IMG/VR virus record: IMGVR_UViG_3300021962_000061
Location: 25,598-89,597 of that record
Source: a virus
Strand: one strand, 5' to 3'
Length of the DNA: 64,000 nucleotides
Shown in pieces: positions 1 through 8,200 of this stretch (the first letter of the stretch is position 1; each line of letters opens with the position of its first letter). The notes below the pieces were generated by a model. It did not search any database. It was not told the DNA's origin and saw only the letters and a list, made by a program, of their open reading frames with translations. Made by a program: the position numbers and the translations under genes.

Positions 1-150
1 TTCTAGATGCTTAACCTTTTCATCACTTTGCTGAAGCTTTTCAGTGAGTAATTCACATTGAGCCTTAACAATTAAAAGTTGGTTTATTGTTTCAATCCAC
101 GCTGTCCTGTAGGCAGAAAAAACTTTTGCCTCTAATTCATTATTATCCAT
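1..150 (-). CDS. Partial small coiled-coil protein, C-terminus outside the window
   Basis: The first 50 codons of a minus-strand gene start at ATG 150 and run off the left edge. The visible part is charged and Leu/Glu/Lys/Gln rich with heptad-like spacing (motifs LEAKVF, LTEKLQQSDEKVKHLE), suggesting an alpha-helical coiled coil. It lies 11 bp downstream of the fibre gene ending at 162 and is probably co-transcribed with the fibre block. No family is recognised. Confidence 0.6.
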   Translation of the reverse strand, partial: MDNNELEAKVFSAYRTAWIETINQLLIVKAQCELLTEKLQQSDEKVKHLE

Positions 151-161
151 TGTATTACCTC

Positions 162-1628
162 TTAGAATGTTCCTCCATCCAAATCAGCAAACACTGGGAA
201 TCCAGTAGAATTTGCCTGTAGTATTTGGCCATCTGTACCTGCTGCTGTTACTTGTAGAGCTGAAGTACCATTACCATAGATAACACCCTTGGACGTGAAT
301 GTGCCAGCGCCTGTACCGCCTGATGGAACACCTAGTGGTGATGATAATGTTATGCTTGTTGCCTCTAGAGCACCCACAACAAGCGCAGCAAGCGAACCAC
401 CTGTCAGATCAACAGTGGTACTTGGCTCATTCGATAGGCCAGTGTACAGTTTGTATTTACCTGAATCACTTTGGTCTCTGAAGAATGCAGTATAGCCAAC
501 AGTACCGTCATTATAAACACCATATAAACCAATATCTACAGAATCAGCTGAAACATTGCCGTTAGCTAACTTGATCAGCGGATCTTTTACTGTCATGTTA
601 ACTGTGTCGATAGTTGTTAATGTACCAGTAACTGTTAGGTTACCGGATACTGTCATATCAACAAACGAACCATTGCCAGCTGTAATTGTACCATCGATGT
701 CTAGCGATGAAGATGTTAGAACAGCATTGACAGTTGAGTTACCGATAAACAATGCTGATGTGTTTAATGATAGATTTGAACCAACTGTGATAGAACTACC
801 AACAGCTACAGCAGTTGAATTAACGGCTGTATTAACTGTTGAGTTGCCAATTGTTAGTGTTGTATCTATAGTTACATCTGGTGTTAGTGCAACAGTAATG
901 TTTTGAGATGAAAATACAACATTTGCCTGGCCAGAGTTACCACTGACGGTGTGGTTTTCCCACTGACCTGCATCGTTGTCGTAAACAAGAACATTATTGT
1001 TAGCAGCTGATGAAATTGTTACATCTGACAATCCATCCAGGTCTGTGACGGGAGCTGCCCAGTATACACCACCAGTTGAATTTGACGATAAAACTTGGCC
1101 ATCAGTACCCGTTGCACCATTAGCAGATACTATACCAGTGACTGTTAGATTGGTTGTTGTAACAACTGTTGAGTTGACTGAAACATTTACAGTTGAGTTG
1201 CCAACTGTAAGCACACCAGTTGCATTATCCCATGTGAATCTAGCGTTACTACCTAGGATACCACTATTATTAAATTGAATTTCAGTATTGGTGCCAGCAG
1301 CAGTTGCTGTTAGTGTTGTCCAATAGAGGCCACCACTAGAATTTGACGATAAAACTTGGCCATCTGTGCCAAATGTACCATTGGCTTGTAGTACTGTTGG
1401 AACCAAGTTGGCAACAATAAGTTTGTCAATCTCACTAGTTGCGTTAACAACAAGTGCCTGGTTAGCAGTCAGTACACCTGGTGTATGTTCACCACCAATT
1501 GGAATTACAGCTGAGCTGTTGCCAATAAACAGTTTACCTGATAAGTACGAGTATGCCAACTCACCTTCACTTAAGGATGTTGGTGTAGCTGTACTACTAC
1601 TTCTTTTAATTTTGATTACGTTTGCCAT
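162..1628 (-). CDS. Tail fibre / appendage protein with GNSTVN repeats
   Basis: A 488-residue secreted-structure-like protein very rich in Asn, Ser, Thr, Val and Gly. It opens with MANVIKIKRSSS, a start seen on many T4-like marine phage fibres. Short beta modules recur: GNSTVN and near variants appear several times, and a SNSSGG-YW/SNSTGG-YW module appears twice near residues 95 and 185. The C-terminus ends in LDGGTF, the same ending as the next gene upstream. The composition fits a trimeric beta-structured shaft. No receptor-binding or chaperone domain is visible. It starts at ATG 1628, two bases from the stop of the 87-residue gene. The fibre role is inferred from composition and position. 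Confidence 0.7.
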   Translation of the reverse strand: MANVIKIKRSSSTATPTSLSEGELAYSYLSGKLFIGNSSAVIPIGGEHTPGVLTANQALVVNATSEIDKLIVANLVPTVLQANGTFGTDGQVLSSNSSGGLYWTTLTATAAGTNTEIQFNNSGILGSNARFTWDNATGVLTVGNSTVNVSVNSTVVTTTNLTVTGIVSANGATGTDGQVLSSNSTGGVYWAAPVTDLDGLSDVTISSAANNNVLVYDNDAGQWENHTVSGNSGQANVVFSSQNITVALTPDVTIDTTLTIGNSTVNTAVNSTAVAVGSSITVGSNLSLNTSALFIGNSTVNAVLTSSSLDIDGTITAGNGSFVDMTVSGNLTVTGTLTTIDTVNMTVKDPLIKLANGNVSADSVDIGLYGVYNDGTVGYTAFFRDQSDSGKYKLYTGLSNEPSTTVDLTGGSLAALVVGALEATSITLSSPLGVPSGGTGAGTFTSKGVIYGNGTSALQVTAAGTDGQILQANSTGFPVFADLDGGTF

Positions 1629-1892
1629 TTAGAACGTCCCTCCGTCAAGCGATATTGACGTATTGCTTAAAGTTTTTACTTCGTACTTATCATTAGAAGC
1701 ATTATATATGACGACATCGCCATTGGCGGGTGTTCCTTCTGTCACATCAAGTAATTGATCAAATCTTACCGAAGTTGCACCTCCCACATTAACCAACGTG
1801 ACAGGATTAACCTTGCCAGTGGATTGAAGTGAACCGTTAACTGATTTAACAACAACGTTTGCTGTTATATTTGTAGTTGTTAAAAGCGCCAT
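1629..1892 (-). CDS. Small fibre-associated protein sharing the LDGGTF terminus
   Basis: An 87-residue beta-rich protein, not assigned to a family. The segment FDQLLDVTEGTPANGDVVIYN resembles short fibre-shaft modules (L-x-DV-x-x-x-x-P-x-x-GD-x-x-x-YN) found in phage fibres; the same theme (DLDGLSDVTISSAANNNVLVYD) occurs in the 488-residue neighbour. Its last residues, SLDGGTF, match the end of that neighbour (DLDGGTF). A TATAAATA late-type box lies 13-21 bp upstream, followed by GAGGAATAG as ribosome binding site. Confidence 0.6.
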   Translation of the reverse strand: MALLTTTNITANVVVKSVNGSLQSTGKVNPVTLVNVGGATSVRFDQLLDVTEGTPANGDVVIYNASNDKYEVKTLSNTSISLDGGTF

Positions 1893-1905
1893 CTATTCCT
1901 CAGAA

Positions 1906-1913
1906 TATTTATA
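1906..1913 (-). promoter_or_regulatory. T4-type late promoter box TATAAATA
   Basis: Minus strand reads TATAAATA, an exact match to the T4 late-promoter -10 element. It is followed by a GAGG ribosome binding site and the ATG at 1892. It sits in the 27-bp gap between two fibre genes. Confidence 0.65.
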
Positions 1914-1919
1914 AATTTA

Positions 1920-2246
1920 TTACTTTGTGACGTTAGGTGTAACTGTTACAATACCTTCTATTAATCTAGAAATAACGTTGCCACTATCAGTTACTTCTAA
2001 ATCATACACATAACGACCTGCAACTAGATTTGAAGTTTGATTGGCAGTTAATGCTAATGTAACAATACCAGTGTTTGTTAATGACACGGAAAAGCTAACT
2101 GAGTTGGAAGACGTATAATGCTTTCTTATTTGGGCCTCGCCCGAATAATTACTAAAATCAACTGGAGTGCCACTCTCACTATTGAAGGTGACTGAAGTTG
2201 AAAATGTTGTGCCTTGGTCGACGACCAAATTAACTTTTGTAGCCAT
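1920..2246 (-). CDS. Small beta-sandwich structural protein
   Basis: 108 residues with alternating hydrophobic strands (TKVNLVVDQGTTFSTSVTF, GIVTLALTANQTSNL, GRYVYDLEVTDSGNVISRLIEGIVTVTP). This pattern matches the small Ig-like/BppU-N-like proteins found beside fibre genes in many phages: Q-G-x-[TD]-F near the start, L-T-x-x-x-T near the middle, G-x-Y-x-Y-D-[LI]-x-V, then a final I-x-G-x-[VI]-x-V. It is 3 bp from the S74 fibre gene. A baseplate-to-fibre adaptor role is inferred. Confidence 0.55.
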   Translation of the reverse strand: MATKVNLVVDQGTTFSTSVTFNSESGTPVDFSNYSGEAQIRKHYTSSNSVSFSVSLTNTGIVTLALTANQTSNLVAGRYVYDLEVTDSGNVISRLIEGIVTVTPNVTK

Positions 2247-2249
2247 TTA

Positions 2250-3347
2250 TTATTTGTCTTTTAGTCCTAACTCTAGGGTTTGCACTTTATCATTAAGATG
2301 TTTGATCGCTTCAATAAGTAGTGGAACTAATTTACTGTAATCCACTGCTTTATAGCCATCTGATCTTAAGTAAACAGCTTGTGGTGCTACCTTTTCAACA
2401 TCTTGAGCAACCAAACCTATATCATTATCTGGTTTTGGGCCCACATTTGTTAAATCAGCAATTGCCTCTTTATCCCAGTCAAATTCAACGCCGTTTAATT
2501 TTAATATCTTTTCAAGACTATTATCAATTAACTTGATATTTTTCTTTAATCTTTCGTCAGATGTATAATAAGCGGTTACATCACCTGTCGCGTAAATTGC
2601 ACCATTCACGTGCAAAGGAGCTTCTGGGTTAGTCACACCACCAACACCAATTCTTGCTGCTGTGTTTGAAATAAACAATGATGCTGTTGTACCACCAAAA
2701 TTTACATTAGCATTGAATCTTACTTGACCGCTACTATTGGCGTTTACGGTGCCTAATGTTAGTGTATCAATTTGTTGTTCGGTTAGATGGGTTAATCGTG
2801 TTCTTACCCACTTATTTGATGATGTGTCATATACAATTGTATCATAAGCAGAATTTGTAGTGTTAGCATACCCAACATTTGAAGTCAAAAGAAACTCGGC
2901 CGGGTCAAGATCAGTACCCTTAACATTTAAATTTGCAAACGCCATATACCCAGTACTGTTTGCTTTTAGCCAACCAGTAGTGGATGAGTAAGTGGATGAT
3001 CTATCAGCAAATCTAAGTTTTGTTGTTGTATCAATTGTTACGTTACCAAGAGCGCTCAAATGACCAATGGTATACAAATTGTATGAACCATCAACAACAA
3101 CATTCGTACTAATTGTAGCATTAGCACCAGCTGGACCTGTTAATGTGTTATTAATAGTTATTGTATTTGCAATAAAAGTACCAAATAATCTAGCTGTGTA
3201 ACTGACTGTTGAGTTGCCAGTATTACTTCCTGTTGTATTAGCAGTAATAACAGCATTACTAATAGTCTGTGCTATTTGGTTGGTAATGGAAATCCAACCT
3301 GCAAATGTATCCGTATTTGCATTTATTTCGGAAATTACTACTGACAT
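2250..3347 (-). CDS. Tail fibre with C-terminal S74 intramolecular chaperone
   Basis: 365 residues. The N-terminal part is a Asn/Thr-rich beta shaft (ISNTAARIGVG and NANSSGQVRFN modules, typical of phage fibres). The last ~110 residues are a Peptidase_S74/endosialidase chaperone domain: YTSDERLKKNI near residue 260 carries the conserved Ser-Asp-x-x-Arg-Leu-Lys signature, followed by FDWD, GLVAQDVE and YSKLVPLLIEAIKHL. In this family the domain trimerises the fibre and then cuts itself off at the Ser of SDE. It overlaps the 71-residue coiled-coil gene by 10 bp. Confidence 0.88.
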   Translation of the reverse strand: MSVVISEINANTDTFAGWISITNQIAQTISNAVITANTTGSNTGNSTVSYTARLFGTFIANTITINNTLTGPAGANATISTNVVVDGSYNLYTIGHLSALGNVTIDTTTKLRFADRSSTYSSTTGWLKANSTGYMAFANLNVKGTDLDPAEFLLTSNVGYANTTNSAYDTIVYDTSSNKWVRTRLTHLTEQQIDTLTLGTVNANSSGQVRFNANVNFGGTTASLFISNTAARIGVGGVTNPEAPLHVNGAIYATGDVTAYYTSDERLKKNIKLIDNSLEKILKLNGVEFDWDKEAIADLTNVGPKPDNDIGLVAQDVEKVAPQAVYLRSDGYKAVDYSKLVPLLIEAIKHLNDKVQTLELGLKDK

Positions 3348-3553
3348 TTTTTATCCTCAAGTAACATTTGCACTAGCGTTTTTAGTTCTTGCACTTCTGC
3401 CTGTAGCATATTTATTTTGCTATTTTGCTGCTTCCTAAGTTTATATTCCTTCAACTTAGCAGTATTGGTATTTAAAATAGCCCCAGTGCTTTCGTCTTTA
3501 ATATAATCGGGATTTTCTTTAACCCTATAAACTATTGACTGTTCCATCGTCAT
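3338..3553 (-). CDS. Small coiled-coil protein
   Basis: 71 residues. The N-terminal half contains YRVKENPDYIKDESTGAILN; the C-terminal half is a Lys/Gln/Leu heptad helix (INMLQAEVQELKTLVQMLLED). It overlaps both neighbours (ATGA with the 567-residue gene, 10 bp with the S74 fibre), so translational coupling is likely. This gene type is common next to T4-like fibre and DUF4815 genes. Function is not known. Confidence 0.6.
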   Translation of the reverse strand: MTMEQSIVYRVKENPDYIKDESTGAILNTNTAKLKEYKLRKQQNSKINMLQAEVQELKTLVQMLLEDKKCQ

Positions 3554-5253
3554 ACCTGAACCGCAATAACTCTTAGATCGTTGATTTTTGGGTATAGATG
3601 TTCTTTGCCACTATCAGCAGTCATAACAATTTTCACTGCAAACTTTTTAATGACTCTATCATATCCATAACCACCATATGATGGACCACCTGTTGTTCCC
3701 CCTGTTGAATTTGCCGAGTAGTAGACTACAGGAACTGAATTGTTTGATTGATATGCAGCAAATGCATTGCCAGCTAATGCAGCTGTGTTGGCAAATGAAT
3801 ATGAATACTCTAGGTACTCATCTGGGGCATTTGTGTTTCTTGCTTTATTTGGATCTTCCAATGCCATCTTTGACCATACTTTATCATCAAACTTATCAGG
3901 GTCAGCGGCATTCCATATTTTTGTATAAACGTGAATTTCTGTATTTGCTGGCTTATTAACAGTGATGAAGATTTTTAGATCTTCAGCTTCCATCTCATCC
4001 TCAAGTGTTATAACCTTTGATATATACTTGGCATCAGCACTACCAGCGTTTGTGTGCTCGTTTGTTAAGTTATTATTAATTAAATTTCGAATAGCCACCA
4101 AACTATTTTTACCATTCAAGTTAATAACAGGCGAAATGAAATTACTATTAGTTGTTAGTGTTGCTTGAATTACAATAGATGAGTTAGATGATGGTGTGCC
4201 TGTTCTGAAGTCATTTCCTGCATTCTGTTCGTCGGTTTCTCCCAACAAATATCTAGGCTGATCTTTATATTCCAACTCAATATTGTTTTCTAGTGTAGCA
4301 CCAGTGTCTTGAACGTACTTAGTGCCATTATACACCGCACTCTTAACATTGAGCGAGATATTAGTTAGGGGTAGTTTCTTAATACCAAGTTTTGGAGCAA
4401 TTGCATGTATTGGGAACTTGTACAGGCCACTATTGGCAGTATTATGGACTCTTGCCAATCCTAAAATACCCGATCCATTAGCTGTTGGAGCTGACTCATC
4501 TGCTGTTCTCACAAATGCAATATCAGTATTTGCTTGGAAGTTTGCAGATGAATTCTTCAAATACAAAATTTTGTTAACAAGATCTAAGTTTTGTACAGTG
4601 GCTGAGATAGCTGTGTTTACAGCATTGTTTGACCAGCCATACACTTGATCCCCTGATCTGATATCATACTTACCTAACAACGATGAGAAATTATACAGCT
4701 TTAGGATTTCTGTATTTTTATTTCTTAGTGCTGCTGTTCCAGAGGTTGGTGTGAATTTAGCTCTATACAATCTAAATTTAATATCTTGGTTTACAAGATC
4801 AGCATATTTTTCTTCGTTGCCTGAGAAGTATGCTGTACCAACTAATGGATTTGAACCAATTGGTTTATCATCAGCTATATCACGCTTGCCTAGTTCCCCA
4901 ACCCAAATATTGTAATCTGGTGAATTACCAATTGGTCTAACGACAAATCCGTAGCTTTCTGCGGAATCAAGATATACTAACTGATTAAAGGTAAACAATG
5001 TTTCTGATGTACCATCAACAGAAGTTGTAATATTTTCAGGGTCAACAATAATAGTGGACCCAGCAATTGCCTTGCTAGGATCTGGAATACCATTTGTAAG
5101 TCTGACTAGGAAAAGTTCTACACCCAGTGAGTCTGACTTGTTTTTGAAAAACAAACCTAATTTTGAAACAAATACACCTGGAACACCATCTGGTGTTGAC
5201 ACTTTGAATGTTTGTGTTAAACTAGTGTATTTAATGTTTAATGAACTAGGCAT
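3550..5253 (-). CDS. Large virion/baseplate-periphery structural protein
   Basis: 567 residues, beta-rich, no signal peptide. The first third (VSTPDGVPGVFVSKLGLFFKNK, VDPENITTSV, ETLFTFNQLVYLDSAESYGFVV) has the pattern of a jelly-roll domain that recurs in virion proteins beside DUF4815 genes. The C-terminal part (GGPSYGGYGYDR, FAVKIVMTAD, YPKINDLRVIAV) is also typical of these proteins. It lies 24 bp downstream of the 1,940-residue DUF4815-like gene. I recognise the neighbourhood and type, but the exact role (peripheral baseplate or fibre attachment) is inferred. Confidence 0.65.
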   Translation of the reverse strand: MPSSLNIKYTSLTQTFKVSTPDGVPGVFVSKLGLFFKNKSDSLGVELFLVRLTNGIPDPSKAIAGSTIIVDPENITTSVDGTSETLFTFNQLVYLDSAESYGFVVRPIGNSPDYNIWVGELGKRDIADDKPIGSNPLVGTAYFSGNEEKYADLVNQDIKFRLYRAKFTPTSGTAALRNKNTEILKLYNFSSLLGKYDIRSGDQVYGWSNNAVNTAISATVQNLDLVNKILYLKNSSANFQANTDIAFVRTADESAPTANGSGILGLARVHNTANSGLYKFPIHAIAPKLGIKKLPLTNISLNVKSAVYNGTKYVQDTGATLENNIELEYKDQPRYLLGETDEQNAGNDFRTGTPSSNSSIVIQATLTTNSNFISPVINLNGKNSLVAIRNLINNNLTNEHTNAGSADAKYISKVITLEDEMEAEDLKIFITVNKPANTEIHVYTKIWNAADPDKFDDKVWSKMALEDPNKARNTNAPDEYLEYSYSFANTAALAGNAFAAYQSNNSVPVVYYSANSTGGTTGGPSYGGYGYDRVIKKFAVKIVMTADSGKEHLYPKINDLRVIAVQV

Positions 5254-5277
5254 CTAAATTAACCTCTAATTAATAAA

Positions 5278-8200
5278 TTATACATTTCTCAAATTTACTC
5301 TAAGATCGGAGTTCTTGGAATATGGCAATGACCCACTTCTATCACCACCACCAACTACAATAGTATTGTTAGTAGTAGTTGATGAGCTGGCAGTATTTGC
5401 ATTCTTAAGAGTAAACACCTGAGAAGTATTACCAATGGAATTTGCATAACCGTTTGACAAGTAGAAGTCAGCCTTAACCAAAACTTTTGTCTCTGCACCA
5501 AATGTATTGTTTGAATATAATGTCAATATATCATTTTCTACACGTGGTGACGAAGCAATTGAGTTTGACGTTAGACCAGTTATTACCAAGAATGAAGCTC
5601 CGGAACCAGCACTTGTATTTGATGTTGAGTTTGCCAGCACGCTGGAGTTTGAAACTCTAATACGAATCTGGTTAACTGGTTTAATTGTTGTACCAGGTAC
5701 AACATTGGTATATTCAACATATACAACATCACTTACTGCTGCATTAGCTGTGTTGGCTGTATCGCCATTATTAATCAACTTCAGTGTCGTGCCGCTATCA
5801 ACCCAATAATCTGTACCACCTATTTGCAGAACACCATTAATTGCAACTTGAATACTTGTGTTTGTTGAAGTTGTTGATAGAGTAAAGTCATTGTTTGAAG
5901 TACTATTTGCTACAAACGAATCTGGTGTAGTAATAGTACCGTCTGTGAAATTACCTCTGCCTGTAACTTTTACTAGTACAATGCCTCCAGTTGTATTAGT
6001 TTGGATTGAAGCGTATCCATCTACTTGACCATTAGAGAACTGAATTGTATCACTGTTGGAGTAGTTTGAACCACCTGCTGTTACGTATACCTGTGTGATA
6101 TTAGCATACGATATAGCTGGCAAAGGATCACCACTCTGAGTAGTTACTGTCCATACAACATTACCCTGGTAATCAATGGCTGGCTGAGCCAAAATCTTCA
6201 GTGTTGTGTTTGAACCAAGTGACAAGCCAGCATTATATGTTAGCATGTTATATGGTAGTGTATCTACTGCTAAACCAAGACCAATATCTGTTGTGTATTG
6301 AGACCAGTCGCCATATGCTTTTAGGTCAGAATAATCATCAAACAAACTTGGAATTAATCTTAGCAGCATTCCCTCTGGATTTGTTGGTGTACCAGGAGCT
6401 GCAATGCCACCAGTCTGCAATAGTTTTGTTAGTCTAATTTGTTTAGCAAATTCTCTTGTTGCACCAGCTGATGTTGTTATTGCCAACGACACAATCACAT
6501 CTTCAACCGAATTCAATGTATCGAAGGATATCGTATGGGGCCCAACACCTGTAGCGGTATTTGAAGAGCATGTAATCAAACCAGGAACAGCACCAAAGTT
6601 CCATGAGTAAGATGTAATTGTACCTTGGTTTGTATAGCTGTCATCAGTAAATGTTAGTACAAATGTACCATTAGCAGTTATGCCATTTGTAACAACTGAT
6701 GTTATAGTTGTATTACCTGTAAATGTATAATGAGCAAACAAGTTAGATGATGGTGTTGTGTTACCTGGTTGTGGATTGCCTGGATTTTTAGGTGGATCAT
6801 TGGCTGAAATGTCAATTGTAAAGAATGTCTGCGCAATGGATTCATCTGAACCAGCAGCTAGTGATTCGCGATTAACCAATGTTAATTTGTGAACACCAAC
6901 CTTAATTGTAGCAGCTGGAAGAATAAATTTACCAATAATTTCACCACGCGAATCACTAACTAATGGTGTACCCCATGGTGTAGTTCTTGTAACGAATGTT
7001 TCATCCTGAGCATTAGGTGTTGAACTTAGTTCACCCAATGCTGCTTGTGAGGTCAAATTGTATTGATTATCAATAAACAAATAGTGAGTTGTATTTGGCT
7101 TCAAGCCATAGGCCTTAAAGGCAAATACACTTTCTTTTGCTTGATACAATACACTTGGTGACATTGTAACATTATCATTGTCGCCAAGAACATCGTTCAA
7201 ATCAATCTGCTTAGATGTAGCAATAGGTGTAGATGTTTGATCTCTAATTTCATTAAATGCTTTACCACTTGTATCGCGATACTGGAACAAGTCACCTGCG
7301 CCGCCTATGTACATATAATCTGTTGGGTCAATATTTAAGCGCCAGAAGCCATACTGGGCTATACCCGGCACTATCGAGTTTTGACCTGAATTCATATTGT
7401 TGTATGCAAGTGAAGGTCCATTGGTACCAGTAACAGCTGCTGGAGGTGCTAGGTAGTCAACGCGAGTCGACTTCAATGGTCTTAGATCAATGGTACCCGC
7501 CCAAGACAAAGGAACACCCGATACGTTCAATGGTTCAGATGCGTTAGGCTGCTCTAAGAATACTTCTTCCGTATACGCAAGAGTAATCATACTACCTGTT
7601 GCTTGAACATTAGAGTATGAGTTTGTATTAGTATCAAATTCAACATCAACAATTTCTGGATGGAAAGGTGGTCTTAGTAAACCATTCTTTTCATCAATAG
7701 CTGCTCTATAGTCTGGATCTTCAGTTCTACCAAACACATGACTGTTGAATGGATCAACAAAGAAACCATTTTGGAATCTTTGATTACCTGAGCTATCGGC
7801 AATAGTTGTTTGTAATGCAACCTTTTCTAATAAGTTTAAAGTTGTATAATATTCTAGTCTCTCAATTCTCTGTTCAAGAATCGAAATGTCACGCATTGTG
7901 AAACGCTTATGTGTTAACAAATTTAGCTGAGTGATGTAGTGGAATTTAGGCTTATTGACGAATTGTTTTTCGGCATCTGTTAATGAAGGATATGGAGGAA
8001 TATCAACTTCAGCAATATTCAACACATCAGAGTTCATTGGAGATAGTCTTGGTGCTACATCCGGCAGCCCTTCTTCGACTTGGAACAACTTATCGCTTGT
8101 TAATACAAGTCTATCCTTTCTACCTAGGTAGTATGTAAAGTTAGATGATAGGACTGATGTTGGGAAAGGATTGTAATTTGTTGTATTGGAATTGAATGTG

